The notes under the pieces are model-generated. The model worked only from the letters and a program-made list of their open reading frames with translations. It ran no database searches and was not told the origin of the DNA. A stretch of 64,000 bases of DNA. Origin: Embiotoca jacksoni. Its lineage: Eukaryota > Chordata > Actinopteri > Embiotocidae. Of this stretch, positions 23,016 through 33,640 are shown piece after piece. Both the position numbers and the translations under genes were made by a program. The stretch covers positions 1,754,949 to 1,818,948 of the forward strand of contig JAKOON010000054.1 in assembly GCA_022577435.1 (NCBI GenBank). The letters run 5' to 3'. Positions within the stretch are counted from its first letter, which is position 1. Each line of letters begins with the position of its first letter.

Positions 23016-23452
23016 ACAGGCAGGCAGACAGGCAGACAGGCAGACAGACAGACAGACAGACAGACAGGCAGGCAGACAGACAGACAGGCAGACAGACAGG
23101 CAGACAGACAGGCAGGCAGACAGACAGACAGACAGGCAGACAGACAGACAGACAGACAGGCAGACAGACAGGCAGACAGACAGACAGACAGACAGACAGA
23201 CAGGCAGACAGACAGGCAGGCAGACAGACAGGCAGACAGACAGGCAGACAGACAGGCAGGCAGACAGACAGGCAGACAGACAGACAGACAGACAGGCAGG
23301 CAGACAGACAGGCAGGCAGACAGACAGGCAGACAGACAGACAGACAGGCAGGCAGACAGACAGACAGACAGACAGACAGGCAGACAGACAGACAGACAGG
23401 CAGGCAGACAGACAGACAGGCAGACAGACAGACAGACAGACAGACAGGCAGA
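23016..23452. repeat. CAGA/CAGG tetranucleotide tract
   Basis: About 437 bases made only of CAGA and CAGG units in irregular order (for example CAGGCAGACAGACAGG). Gln-Thr-Asp-Arg and Leu-Ser-Val-Cys frames are artefacts. The CAGA unit is the same motif as the GACA array at 31.2-31.5 kb. Confidence 0.97.
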
Positions 23453-25499
23453 CCGACCGAATGGGACCCGGTCATACAATAGAAATCAGATTAAACGTCT
23501 GATGAATCAGAGGATTTGATTGACATCCAGAAGGACTCCAGCATTGATTTGCCCTCTGCGAGCGCTTCCAGGTTACGATGGCTGAGTCTTCCTCCGTGTC
23601 ACCGCGGCTCGACCGACGAGTCGATCCCACCGGATCAATTTGATTCAGCTTACGTAACAACCACAGTTCTGTGGATGTTTCTGGGTCTCTCCCTCCAGAG
23701 TGACGCGCCCGTGTTTTCAGTGCAGAAAGAAGCTGTCGGTATCTGATAAACAATCGCGACGTGTCGGATGTCCTCGATCCCGGACTGTCCACGGCCAAAG
23801 GTCGAAGGTCACCGTTTCCACGCAAGACAAGTGCGTGACCATAATTGCAAGAATTCCGACGTTAATTATGACACGATTTCACAAAAGTGTGTAACAGGAT
23901 GAAGTGGTCACGGTGATGACATTATTAAAGGTCAAAGGTCAGCTTCAGTGTAATATCAAAATGTTCTGCAAAAACAACTTTCCATGACTCAACACGATAC
24001 CTTAGAAACAAGAGCAGGTCGTGACCACATTTCATATTTGGTTAAATTCTAAAACACGGATGCTTCACACATCTTCAGTCAGCTTTATTTACTGGTAGGT
24101 GAACATAATGAGGATTTCTTGCAACTGAGAGGTTAAAAATGAATGCGTGCCCGTCAGATCCGTGTTACCGTTCTTATCAGTTTTATTTCCATCAGCAGCT
24201 GCTTTGTTTTTAGTGAAAAGGTCCAAAGTTATCGGCCAGCGAGTCGACATAACGGAGCGCTTACCCTCTAAACACTCAAATATTTACATCCAAGTGGTCA
24301 CAAACACAACAACAAATACACGTTACTGTTGCTGACGTCTCACAAAATCACAAGTTTACAGTTTTTAATCGGTTCCAGTGAAGGAAATGAATAAATCATT
24401 TGTAAGTCACTTCCGTGTCTTTGTTGTTTGCTGAATGTGCTGCTCTTTTCTGTTTTCGATGACAGAAGCAACCCGACCGTCATCCATTCTCATGCTCAAG
24501 GTCACACTCGTTCAGCTGCACGGTCTGAAACTCAGTGAAAAAAGCTGCTGTTAATCACAATTAAAGACTGATGAGAGGAAAGAAAGAAATGTCACAGTCT
24601 GAACATCGAGGCAACACAATGACTACTAATTAGTTAAAGTGTGATTAATTGTTCTTCTGCTGTGCAGCAGTGAGATGTGGGGCGTCCAGGTGGAGAGCTG
24701 GAGTAGCAGGAGAAGACCACACCCTGTCTGAAGACTGATATCTTTGGCAATAATTCAACTTTCCTGTCGAAGGTCCTGAATCACTTTCCTTGTTTCGGCG
24801 TGCAGCGGCAATGAGGCCTGACGGACCCGGGAGGAAGAATGAGGCTAAACGTTGGAGGAGGGGAGCGAAAGGCCCGAGAGCATCCGCACCACGTCCTCCT
24901 TTAACCTTGTTCTATATCTGTTCTGCCGCATTCCCCCGTTTTTCCACCACACCAACTGTACAACCCCTGGGATCAGCTGATAAGCTACACATCTCTCCAC
25001 CCCTGGCCCACTGTCCTATTTCCTCAGGTCGTGTCCTTTCCCGCTCTGCACCATGTTTGCTTTGAACTGTCTGTGAGATATTTCGTGAGTCAGGAGGGAC
25101 CGGACGCAGTGACAGAAATATGAAAATCGATGAGGCCGTTTGCTTTGATCTAACCTTTTCATCTTACTTGTACCGACTGTTCTCACTCTTCGCTTTTGAA
25201 TTGCAAATGTCAACCCTTTTATTTTTTTTTCCCTCCTTGGCGGCATTTATCACACGAGGCGAGCCCGGTCATCTGTGCCCGATTAATGCCACTCTCCCGG
25301 CCTCTCGGCTTGTTGTCTCCGACCCACGGCGCTGCTTGACTCGCATTGTGTTTTGAAGCGCATGGGAGCGGTGCAACCAAGCTGAAAGATGTTGCAGACA
25401 GGCGAATGTTTTTCTGATACCCTGCTGAATTCTTTCTGAGATACACAAGCCGGCCAGTGGTCAAATTAGCATGAAACGTTTCCTTTTACCGCCCGTCAA
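23453..25499. other. Non-coding, nothing firmly recognised
   Basis: No exon with splice context. The stretch 24780-25480 has moderate GC and homeodomain-like words (CAAATTAGCAT near 25463, GATTAATGCC near 25281), but nothing I can call. Confidence 0.4.
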
Positions 25500-26130
25500 C
25501 AGCGGACAACAGAGGACCGCAGCATTCCTAAATTCCAAACCAAGAATCCTCATTGTTGCACGTTTGGCAAGACATCCTCTGATAATATGCTGTTTATGTA
25601 AATTCAATGTACTGTTTCATAAATCTATTTCTTTTGCATAAATGATCCCAAATTAATTCTAAAACATTAAATATGAGCAAGCATCTTTATGAGCTATAAG
25701 ATCTACAACATATCTAATGATTATTAGAAAAGTCAGTCCTTAAATGAGAAAACAATTATAATGGATCTAAACAGAAAAAAAACAACTTTCTCCAGCTTTA
25801 GAGTTTGTTCCATGTTGTGTGTCCAGTGCACGTGGGCATCACTGTTTTGCGTGTTCCTTGTATTCTGGCTCGGCCCATAAACTCCACATTTAGAAGATGC
25901 ATGCAAATAAATCTCTTGAAAACTCTCCGAGGTTCTGGGAACGGGAGTTCAAACTCTGCCCTTGTTTGCAGTCTCAGTTGTGTCTTTCATTGTGGTCCGT
26001 GTGGAAAATACTTTTTGTGCTGCAGGGGAGTTTTTTGTGGTAATACCACATGTGGCCACTGGGACGCATTAGCAGCAAGGCTGACCTATCATGTCGCGTG
26101 TGATACTGTTTTGTTCCATCCTCCGCTAAC
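25500..26130. promoter_or_regulatory. Candidate conserved non-coding element(s)
   Basis: Includes TTTTGCATAAATGATCCC (25631), AAATTAATTC (25650), a perfect octamer ATGCAAAT (25901-25908) and ACCACATGTGGCC (26046). The region is free of simple repeats. An uninterrupted 162-codon plus-strand frame (25805-26293) shows no known domain and is Cys-rich by composition; I treat it as chance. Confidence 0.22.
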
Positions 26131-26984
26131 CTTCATAACCCGCCGGGAACGCTTCAGAAACAAAGCATTTTGTGTGACTAATGTTGGTGACTTTCTAATC
26201 TTCTCACTTATCTGTGTTTTGAGCTTAAACATTGTTATTTGGGATCTTTTTTTGTCCATTTTGTGTTCATATTTCCAACTTTTTATGCTGTAGCCAAAAG
26301 AGAACGTTTAATAAGGCTGTAAATAAAGTCATTTCTTCTCCTACTTTAAAAACCAGCAAATAGACGTTGATGTCGTGATACAATCAGGAGTTTGCGCACG
26401 TCTTTTATTTTGAAAAGTGAATGGATTCTCAGTGCCGTTGTTCTTCAGGGGTCAGCTCCAGTGGCCGGAGGCGGGATGTGATGCGGCTGCTTCAGGTGGA
26501 AACTTGTCCAGCGTGGCCAAGTTATCCAATCGTCTCAAAGTATTGGAAGTATCCATGGTGATGTCACTCAGGAGATTGTTGCTGCCTCTTCTGCCAAATA
26601 GAAATGAAGTGCCGGCAACTATTTATCGTGATGTGCTCAACTTTTTATTGTTCTATTTACATGATAGTAATGGATTTTCTGGAAATTCAGCTAAAATTTT
26701 TGCTTTATGCCGATTAGAAGCTTTCTAACATATGTGACCCAAGTAAGGGTGCCAAGGATTCCCAGGCCTGAGCAACAGCAATAGCGACGAAACCAACACT
26801 TTGCACATATTGATCCTCAGTTTGTTTTTCAGTTTCATTTGCAGCTTAAATCTCCATAAAGACTTTTTCACGTAGGATTCAAACGGTTCACAGGTTCGTC
26901 TCTGTCACCACCGACTGACTCTTTATTTACACGTTTCTGGATGCAGTCAGATGCTTCAGTCTGCCAGCATTCATCATGTCAACG
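26131..26984. other. Non-coding, nothing recognised
   Basis: No gene, RNA or repeat supported. Confidence 0.4.
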
Positions 26985-27200
26985 CCATGACTCAGATCGC
27001 CCTCTGAGTCATTTCTACTGCTCTACTTAGCCTCAAATGACCTGAAACTCGAGACTCTAATTGGCACGCAAACTAAATTCTTATTAGCTGGTTTCTTTGT
27101 CTCACGTGTTTCTGTGGTTCAGTTAAGAATTATGGTTCCCAGTGCAGCCAATTAAAGTGCAGACAAATAAAGGAGGTCTTGCATGAATCAAAAGTTAATT
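26985..27200. promoter_or_regulatory. Candidate regulatory element with inverted AP-1 sites
   Basis: ATGACTCAG (26987-26995) and CTGAGTCAT (27004-27012) are perfect inverted copies 8 bases apart, each an AP-1/Maf-type TGACTCA site. Downstream are TCTAATTGGC, CAATTAAAGTG and AAGTTAATTG homeodomain-like words. Function is inferred. Confidence 0.28.
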
Positions 27201-28020
27201 GTTTAACCATAGACCACATTATTATAGTGAAACTTACTGAGACTCCTAGGTCGGCAGAGTACTGATGTCCAAACTTGTTTTTTTTACAAAAACTTACCAG
27301 TCATTCATTGCTTCCATCTAATTTCCATTTCCAAACTGCTTTCTTTGCTTTCATTTCAACTAAAAGGCTTGAAGGAAATATCTGCCATTTAGTGTTATCA
27401 CTGTCATCACTCCCACTCATAACCAGTGTTTGAATTTGAGCCTTAGATATAAATACCTCCTACGTATTATATACCTGTGAAAAAGCACTTAAAAAGTGAC
27501 GCTTCCCTAAAGAACAGAGGTGAGAGATTAAAAACCACTAATGTGATTTTCCAGTAGCTTTACAAAATGCATCAAGAAACTGTTGAACAGAGAAAATGGG
27601 GCTTTGTTGACAACATCCTCTGCAAACTCAATGCAAATGCTGTTTGGTGAAATGAAAACTAAATTTCTGGGCTCTCTGGGAACACAAGTCGTGCTTTTAA
27701 ATTCCAATAAAATGAAAACTTTTCATCTTGGCAAGAAACATAATTCGCTCAGTCCAAACAAACACAAATTGGTCAATTATATGACAAAGAATACCAAGTT
27801 TTGACCACAATGTTACATTTATGGGAGATGGCAGTAAAAACAATATTGAATATCCCACTACAAACATGTCCTCTGGTAACAAAGCTGCACAGCAACCACG
27901 GCGAGATGAAAACATCTTGCTGTTCACGTCCTGAACAGGGAAAACTGCAAGTATAATTTTCTGCTGCATTCTGCTTGTTAGTCATGTCAGGAGCACGATT
28001 CTCCTGAAGGCAACCATCTG
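27201..28020. other. Non-coding, nothing recognised
   Basis: AT-rich; no supported feature. Confidence 0.4.
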
Positions 28021-28505
28021 TCCGTCAACCACTTTGGTCCACATTGAAATATTTCAACAACTATCGAATGGAGTGAAATTCATGGAAAAGGTCATCCAGC
28101 TCCAGCAGCACAAAGATTTCCCTTTTCTTCTGAAATGTCTCATCCTGTTAGATTGGTGGGTGAAAAAAAGTGAGAACATTCGTGGTCCCCAGGTGATTTT
28201 AGTTCTAAAGACTTTGTTTGGACCCTGATGTTTTCCTTTAGAGCCACTGCGAGGCTGACATTTTTGGTTTGATTGAAATGTCTTGGATTCTGGAAGGATT
28301 GCTCTGAAATTTGGGAAACACGTTTCGTGGTCTGCAGAGATGTTCGGAGATCCCCGAATGTTTCGTCTAGCGGCAAGAATTTTAGACTAAACACAATATC
28401 TACAATCTGCAGAATTGGTTCAAAGACTTCAAAACCAATGAATTCAGCTCAAGACTTTGTAAACATCGCCCACCATGTTAGCATTCACGCTGTGAGCATG
28501 TGAGC
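28021..28505. repeat. Degenerate dispersed teleost repeat with two similar halves
   Basis: Phrases match a repeat I recall as widespread in fish: GGTCCACATTGAAATATTTC, CAACAACTATCGAATGGA, TTTAGAGCCACTGCGAGGCT, TGATTGAAATGTCTTGGATT, GATCCCCGAATGTTTCGTCT and AGCATTCACGCTGTGAGCATG. Two consecutive parts (from 28036 and 28272) share the GAAATRTYT..GGATGG layout, as in the intact family. It is non-coding and heavily mutated. Confidence 0.45.
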
Positions 28506-28918
28506 TGAAAATATCGTTACGTTCAAACTCAGACCTGCCTGATGTTGTTCTTTCTCGTGCCAACATGAGCCCAGTATTTCCTCGGGCAACACGATCTGGT
28601 CCTGAAGGGATCAAGCCTCAGTTTTTGATGATGTAATCTTTTCTCTTGGACCATTTTCAGGTGAAAACTTTCCCTTCTGTATAAAAAAACAGTCTTGTGG
28701 GTTAACATGAACTATTACATTTTAAGGGCAAATACATCGATTATTATTAAGTCTTACTTTTCTTGACTTCATCGGGAGTTCAACACATGACTCACTTTAT
28801 AATGTTTAATGGACTAAATGGAAGCTTCACCTAAATCCTTCCTTTACACTCACAACCTGTGGAAACCTTGAGTTTAGACCTACCAGCAGGAAAAACATCC
28901 ATGATGCCCATGTGGCAC
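28506..28918. other. Non-coding, nothing recognised
   Basis: No supported feature. Confidence 0.4.
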
Positions 28919-28948
28919 GTGTGTGTGTGTGTGTGTGTGGGTGTGTGT

Positions 28949-29011
<63 letters not shown>
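28919..29011. repeat. GT microsatellite with GGG interruptions
   Basis: (GT)n of about 93 bases with GTGGG interruptions near both ends. Confidence 0.95.
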
Positions 29012-29879
29012 GTGAGGGAGGCTAGCTGTGCCGTCCCGTATACCATTAGGAGAACTCACCAGGTGTCTGGCGTTAAGAGAATGAGTGTAGATTCACTGAT
29101 GGGTAGCGATGTATCCTTCCCCCCCCCGGCTCCGTTCTGGACCCCCAAAGCATCCAAACAATAGACGTAGTGTGCTCGGGACCGTCACTGTGAGACCCCG
29201 TCTGTGTTAGTCTGCTTTGTCCACGTGTGAAAATGACATCTGTATGCTCTTTTCTGTATGCATTCACGTTTGTTTGGCTGAGTGTGTGCAGACTTCACCA
29301 TTTCTCAGAGAACTGAAGACGCATTCTTTGAGCGGTGGGCGGCCCTGAGGAAGCACAGGGGCTTTCAGATGGCATGACGAGGTCGCTGTTGAACTTGGAG
29401 AGCCTGAGTGTTATTTCTGTCTAACCTGTGGCGAGTTGGCAACACTCGAGCCTGGAGGACTGCTGGGAGGGAAAACAAGTGTAGGGCATGAATGGGAAGC
29501 GGGGCGGTGAGATAGAGACAGACAGTACGAGCAGGAGACCTCACACTCCAGGCAGTTTTAGAGTCTATCTGAAAAAAACAAATCAAGCAGCTCTTCTATG
29601 AACAACACAATCACTGTGTGTGTAAAGGTATTAATGAAAGTGTCGTAACTTCCTGTACAATAATGCCCTCGGCCAAGTTTATTTGTCATTATCAGCGTCG
29701 GAGAATATGGAGTACTGTTCCACATGACCTGCTATAACAGCCCATATGTGTGTTTTCTATTTCCATAAAATTCAGTACAGCATGCAAACACAAGTTAAAG
29801 TTAAAAAGGGCTTGAGGACCCAATGTTTTTCATTTTCCACCAATTTTTAAGAAATACATATTGACCTGGATGTGATTTA
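29012..29879. other. Non-coding; one weak exon-like segment at 29292
   Basis: An AG after TGTGTGC at 29290-29291 is followed by a frame reading TEDAFFERWAALRKHRG and a stop at about 29375. This is short and unrecognised, so it is not called as a gene. Nothing else is supported. Confidence 0.35.
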
Positions 29880-30165
29880 ACACATGGGGCCCAATTTTGG
29901 GGTTTCAGAAGGAATTGGATGGATGCAAATGAGGTCAATTAAAATCCTCATATTTAATATTGTGGGATATCCTTTGCAGCCAATGCCTAAAGCCTACAGG
30001 CATCACAGGATGCCTTGTATCTTCCCCGGTGATGCTCCTGTGTATCTCTGGATTCATCCTGTTGCTTACGTTTGTCATTTATTCATGACTTCGGTGCAGT
30101 GTGCTCGTTCCAGTGGCAGCCACACATGTCCAAGCTACAAGCACTGCCATGTTTGACAGATGAGG
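29880..30165. promoter_or_regulatory. Candidate conserved non-coding element
   Basis: Contains a perfect octamer ATGCAAAT (29923-29930) followed by GGTCAATTAAAATCC and TATTTAATATTGTGGG. The stretch is repeat-free and even in composition. It lies just left of the satellite-rich region. Confidence 0.25.
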
Positions 30166-30529
30166 TGGTACATTATTTGTCATGAACTGTCTTTTTTGCT
30201 CTGTGCTTTCCTCTTTCCATTATCACTTTTTTTTTTTAGGTTGACCTGAACCCTGGACTTTGTTTTTGAGGTGGACCGGGAGGTAGCATGTTGTGGTGAA
30301 TCCTATGTAGTTCTGGTCCTGAAGTCTTCCTTCGATTGTTGACATGTTTTTCTGGTGGAACCTCTTAATGACTGAGCCAGTCAAGAAAGGTCTGCAGGAT
30401 GGAGGTCAATGATATTTTTTGGCTCATCCACTAGACTTTCGCAAAATTGTGTTGGTTTCATGAGCAAAAACATCTAATTTATCTGGCTATGATTGAATTT
30501 TTATATTTCAGATGACGTGTGACTTTTTT
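30166..30529. other. Non-coding, nothing recognised
   Basis: T-rich sequence between the candidate element and the first satellite relics. Confidence 0.4.
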
Positions 30530-30641
30530 TCATACTATAGCATTCTTATCATTTTTTAGACAACGAGCTATAATCTGACTTTTTGTTGTTGTTTTTGGAC
30601 AACATGCGATATGACCTTTTTAATATTTTAAACAACATGCC
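30530..30641 (-). repeat. Diverged inverted relics of the 38-bp satellite (about 3 units)
   Basis: Read on the minus strand this stretch gives GCATGTTGTTTAAAATATT, then AAAAAGGTCATATCGCATG, TTGTCCAAAA, CAAAAAGTCAGATTATAGC, TTGTCTAAAAAATGAT and GCTATAGTATG. These align in order with consecutive 38-bp satellite units of the main array (GCATGTCGTCTAAAATATGA, CAAAAAGTCATACTATAGC). Copies are about 75-80% similar by eye and point opposite to the main array. Confidence 0.7.
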
Positions 30642-30873
30642 CGTGTGGGAAGACTTTAACATCTTAGCTGATGTTACGTGTGTGTCTTCTGTGCGCTCTC
30701 TCTCTCTTTCCACACTCCCATGATCCTGCCTGCAGCGACCAGCTGAAACCCCTGATAGAAGGTGACTGTGGTCAATCTGCTGGTTGGTGCCCCATTGGAT
30801 AAGAGGCTGGGGAAGCAGGGCAGACAAACCCTGTGGGCCAGCTGGCACTTAACATTTTGTGTGTGTAGGTGTT
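30642..30873. other. Short unique spacer
   Basis: No supported feature between the inverted relics and the GATA array. Confidence 0.5.
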
Positions 30874-31636
<763 letters not shown>

Positions 31637-31675
31637 TTACTTTACTTTACTTTACTTTACTTTACTTTACTTTAC
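31637..31675. repeat. (TTTAC)n array, about 7-8 units
   Basis: Pentanucleotide array directly following ACTC through a single TTAC transition unit. Confidence 0.97.
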
Positions 31676-31932
31676 TAATCTCCAAGTGGAAATTCTTTAT
31701 TTCTTTAGTGTGCCAGTTCGTTGGTAGGTGACCATTTAGGTTGATTGTGTATTGTGGTAGATTGAACATTGCTGTAGTATTACTTTTCCCTTTTTGGGAA
31801 AGAAGTTTTAAGTTTGTGCCTCATGTGGTTGTTTGATTTGTTGGTAATGAATCCCTTTTGTTCATTCATTCATTGCCCATGATCCTTTTTTCCTAGTTTA
31901 TTTACGTTGTTACTCCCCGTCGGATGGGGAAC
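31676..31932. other. Spacer, nothing recognised
   Basis: T-rich unique-looking sequence with three CATT units near 31861-31872. Confidence 0.45.
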
Positions 31933-32511
31933 GCTGACAACTGCACCACTGTGCTGGCATACATTACATGAACAGAAGTCATACTATAGCATGTCGTCTA
32001 AAATATAATAATAAAGTCATACTATAGCATGTCGTCTAAAATATAATAATAAAGTCATACTATAGCATGTCGTCTAAAATATGATCAAAAAGTCATACTA
32101 TAGCATGTCGTCTAAAATATGATCAAAAAGTCATACTATAGCATGTCGTCTAAAATATGATAAAAAAGTCATACTATAGCATGTCGTCTAAAATATGATC
32201 AAAAAGTCATTCTATAGCATGTCGTCTAAAATATGATCAAAAAGTCATACTATAGCATGTCGTCTAAAATATGATCAAAAAGTCATTCTATAGCATGTCG
32301 TCTAAAATATGATCAAAAAGTCATACTATAGCATGTCGTCTAAAATATAATAATAAAGTCATGCTATAGCATGTCGTCTAAAATATGATCAAAAAGTCAT
32401 ACTATAGCATGTCGTCTAAAATATGATCAAAAAGTCGTATTTTGCACGACATGCTATAAGTATGACTTCTGTTCAAGTGATTGAAGCCAGCATAGTGGTG
32501 CACCTGTCAGC
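31933..32511. repeat. Inverted-repeat-flanked block of the 38-bp satellite
   Basis: Left arm 31933-31997 and right arm 32446-32511 are inverted copies (about 86% identical by eye, one gap). Each arm holds a tRNA-like head (GTGGTGCA, TGTCAGC), the word TGAACAGAAGTCATAC and the first half of the satellite unit. Between them lie about 12 tandem 38-bp units in + orientation. The layout resembles a fold-back element with internal tandem repeats. Confidence 0.75.
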
Positions 32512-32590
32512 TTTGTCATCTCTCAGTCTGAAGGTAGCTAGTTCAGTTCCTGCCTGGAACTTTGTCTGTGGAATTTTCACGTTTTTGCAA
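32488..32590 (+). repeat. tRNA-like SINE-type head, plus orientation
   Basis: AGCATAGTGGTGCACCTGTC, TCTCAGTCTGAAGGT, AGTTCAGTTCCTGCC (B-box-like) and CTTTGTCTGTGGAATTTTCA follow the order of an abundant teleost tRNA-like repeat (GTGGTGCAGTGG, CTCACAGCAAGAAGGT, GGTTCGATTCC, CTTTCTGTGTGGAGTTTGCA). Diverged and truncated. Confidence 0.5.
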
Positions 32591-32599
32591 AAAAAATGT

Positions 32600-32700
32600 T
32601 TGTAAGTCATGACAAAAGGGGGGAATTGAACCCCAAACCTTCTTGCTGACAGGCAGCAGTGCTAACCACTGCACCACCAATCTTCCCAGGATTTAGGCAG
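32600..32700 (-). repeat. tRNA-like SINE-type head, minus orientation
   Basis: On the minus strand: GGTGGTGCAGTGGTTAGCAC, CAGCAAGAAGGTTTGG, GGTTCAATTCC (B box). It is the same family as the plus copy to its left but closer to the consensus I recall. The two form a tail-to-tail inverted pair with about 10 bases between. Confidence 0.55.
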
Positions 32701-33064
32701 CATTGTGACAAATCTTTGGCTCACTGCAACCAATAGCTCCACCGTCCACAATTATTCATTCAAATGCGACCAAAATTGCCGCAGACATTATTTGGTTAGT
32801 AGATATACGTGTTTTCAAGGAGGTCTGCAGTGATAGTAACTATCTTCTTGTAATGTGTTGGGAATGCAAAACTTTTTCAATTTCTCCAAACGTTTCAACT
32901 TCACTAAAAGTTGAATCACCATCAACAGGTGGAATCTGAACCATTAATATCAACCTTGGTGAAGTAGAATCTTTTATCTGTTGAGTTAACCAGACTGTCG
33001 GCTGAGTCTCTGGAAGCTCTGAGTGAAGTCCGTGGTACACTTTCTCCTGCCAAGACTCATTCTC
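32701..33064. other. Spacer, nothing recognised
   Basis: No supported feature. Confidence 0.45.
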
Positions 33065-33145
33065 CGGCGGCAAAGATAGTCCTGTGGTCTACGACGCCGA
33101 CTCCCAGCTGGAAACGACCTCATGAAGACACGGGTTCGAGCCCCG
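33065..33145 (+). repeat. tRNA-like sequence with B box
   Basis: Contains CCTGTGGTCTACGACGCC (A-box-like) and GGGTTCGAGCCC (perfect B-box form, 33132-33143). I could not fold a complete cloverleaf: the acceptor stem does not pair, so it is more likely a tRNA-derived repeat than a tRNA gene. Its 3' end runs directly into the minisatellite. Confidence 0.4.
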
Positions 33146-33352
33146 CCGAGGTAACGCAACACACATGGTTCAACGTTCACCCGCCGAGGTAACACAACAC
33201 ACGATGTTCACGGTTTACCCGCCGAGGTAACACACGAGGTTCAGGGTTTACCCGCCGAGGTAACACAATAGACATGGTTCACGGTTTACCCGCCGAGGTA
33301 ACGCAGGAGGTTCACGGTTTACCCGCCGAGGTAACACAGGAGGTTCACGGAG
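33145..33352. repeat. Minisatellite with 38- and 33-bp units
   Basis: Six copies start with GCCGAGGTAAC at 33145, 33183, 33221, 33254, 33292 and 33325, so spacings are 38, 38, 33, 38 and 33. Shared words are TTCACGGTTTACCC and CACAYRRTG. The first copy is continuous with the tRNA-like B box. The sequence is unrelated to the neighbouring 38-bp satellite. Confidence 0.9.
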
Positions 33353-33479
33353 GGCGAGACCTCCTAAGGCAAGTCCCTGTAAGGGTAAGCCACAGCCACA
33401 AACAAAAGGTAAAAAAAAGTCCAAAACAGACTTTTTTTTTTTCATTGTGTTCTGGTTGAGTTGCCTCACAGTGAGAACT
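33353..33479. other. Spacer, nothing recognised
   Basis: Short unique-looking sequence with a T10 run near 33431. Confidence 0.5.
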
Positions 33480-33640
33480 AATTTGAGGCATGTCAGTTCA
33501 GAAAAAGGTCATCCTCCAAAAAGTCATAAAAAAGTCATGCTATAACATGTCAAAAATATGGAGAAAAAAAGTAATACTATGGCATGTCGTAAGAAAAATT
33601 GTAAAAAAATTCAGTATAACGTGTAAAATATGACAAATCA
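33480..33640 (+). repeat. Degenerate left edge of the main 38-bp satellite array
   Basis: Contains decayed units (AAAAAGTCATGCTATAACATG, GTAATACTATGGCATGTCG, TTCAGTATAACGTG) with indels and spacing changes. They become regular to the right, as expected at the edge of a tandem array. Confidence 0.85.

Noticed and set aside
22847..23482. Frames reading Gln-Thr-Asp-Arg and Leu-Pro-Val-Cys
   Set aside because: Artefact of the CAGA/CAGG tract on both strands.
25805..26293. Plus-strand Cys-rich frame of 162 codons
   Set aside because: No domain, no conserved spacing of Cys residues and no promoter or splice context; probably chance.
33065..33145. Functional tRNA gene
   Set aside because: A good B box is present, but I could not pair an acceptor stem or a standard anticodon arm.
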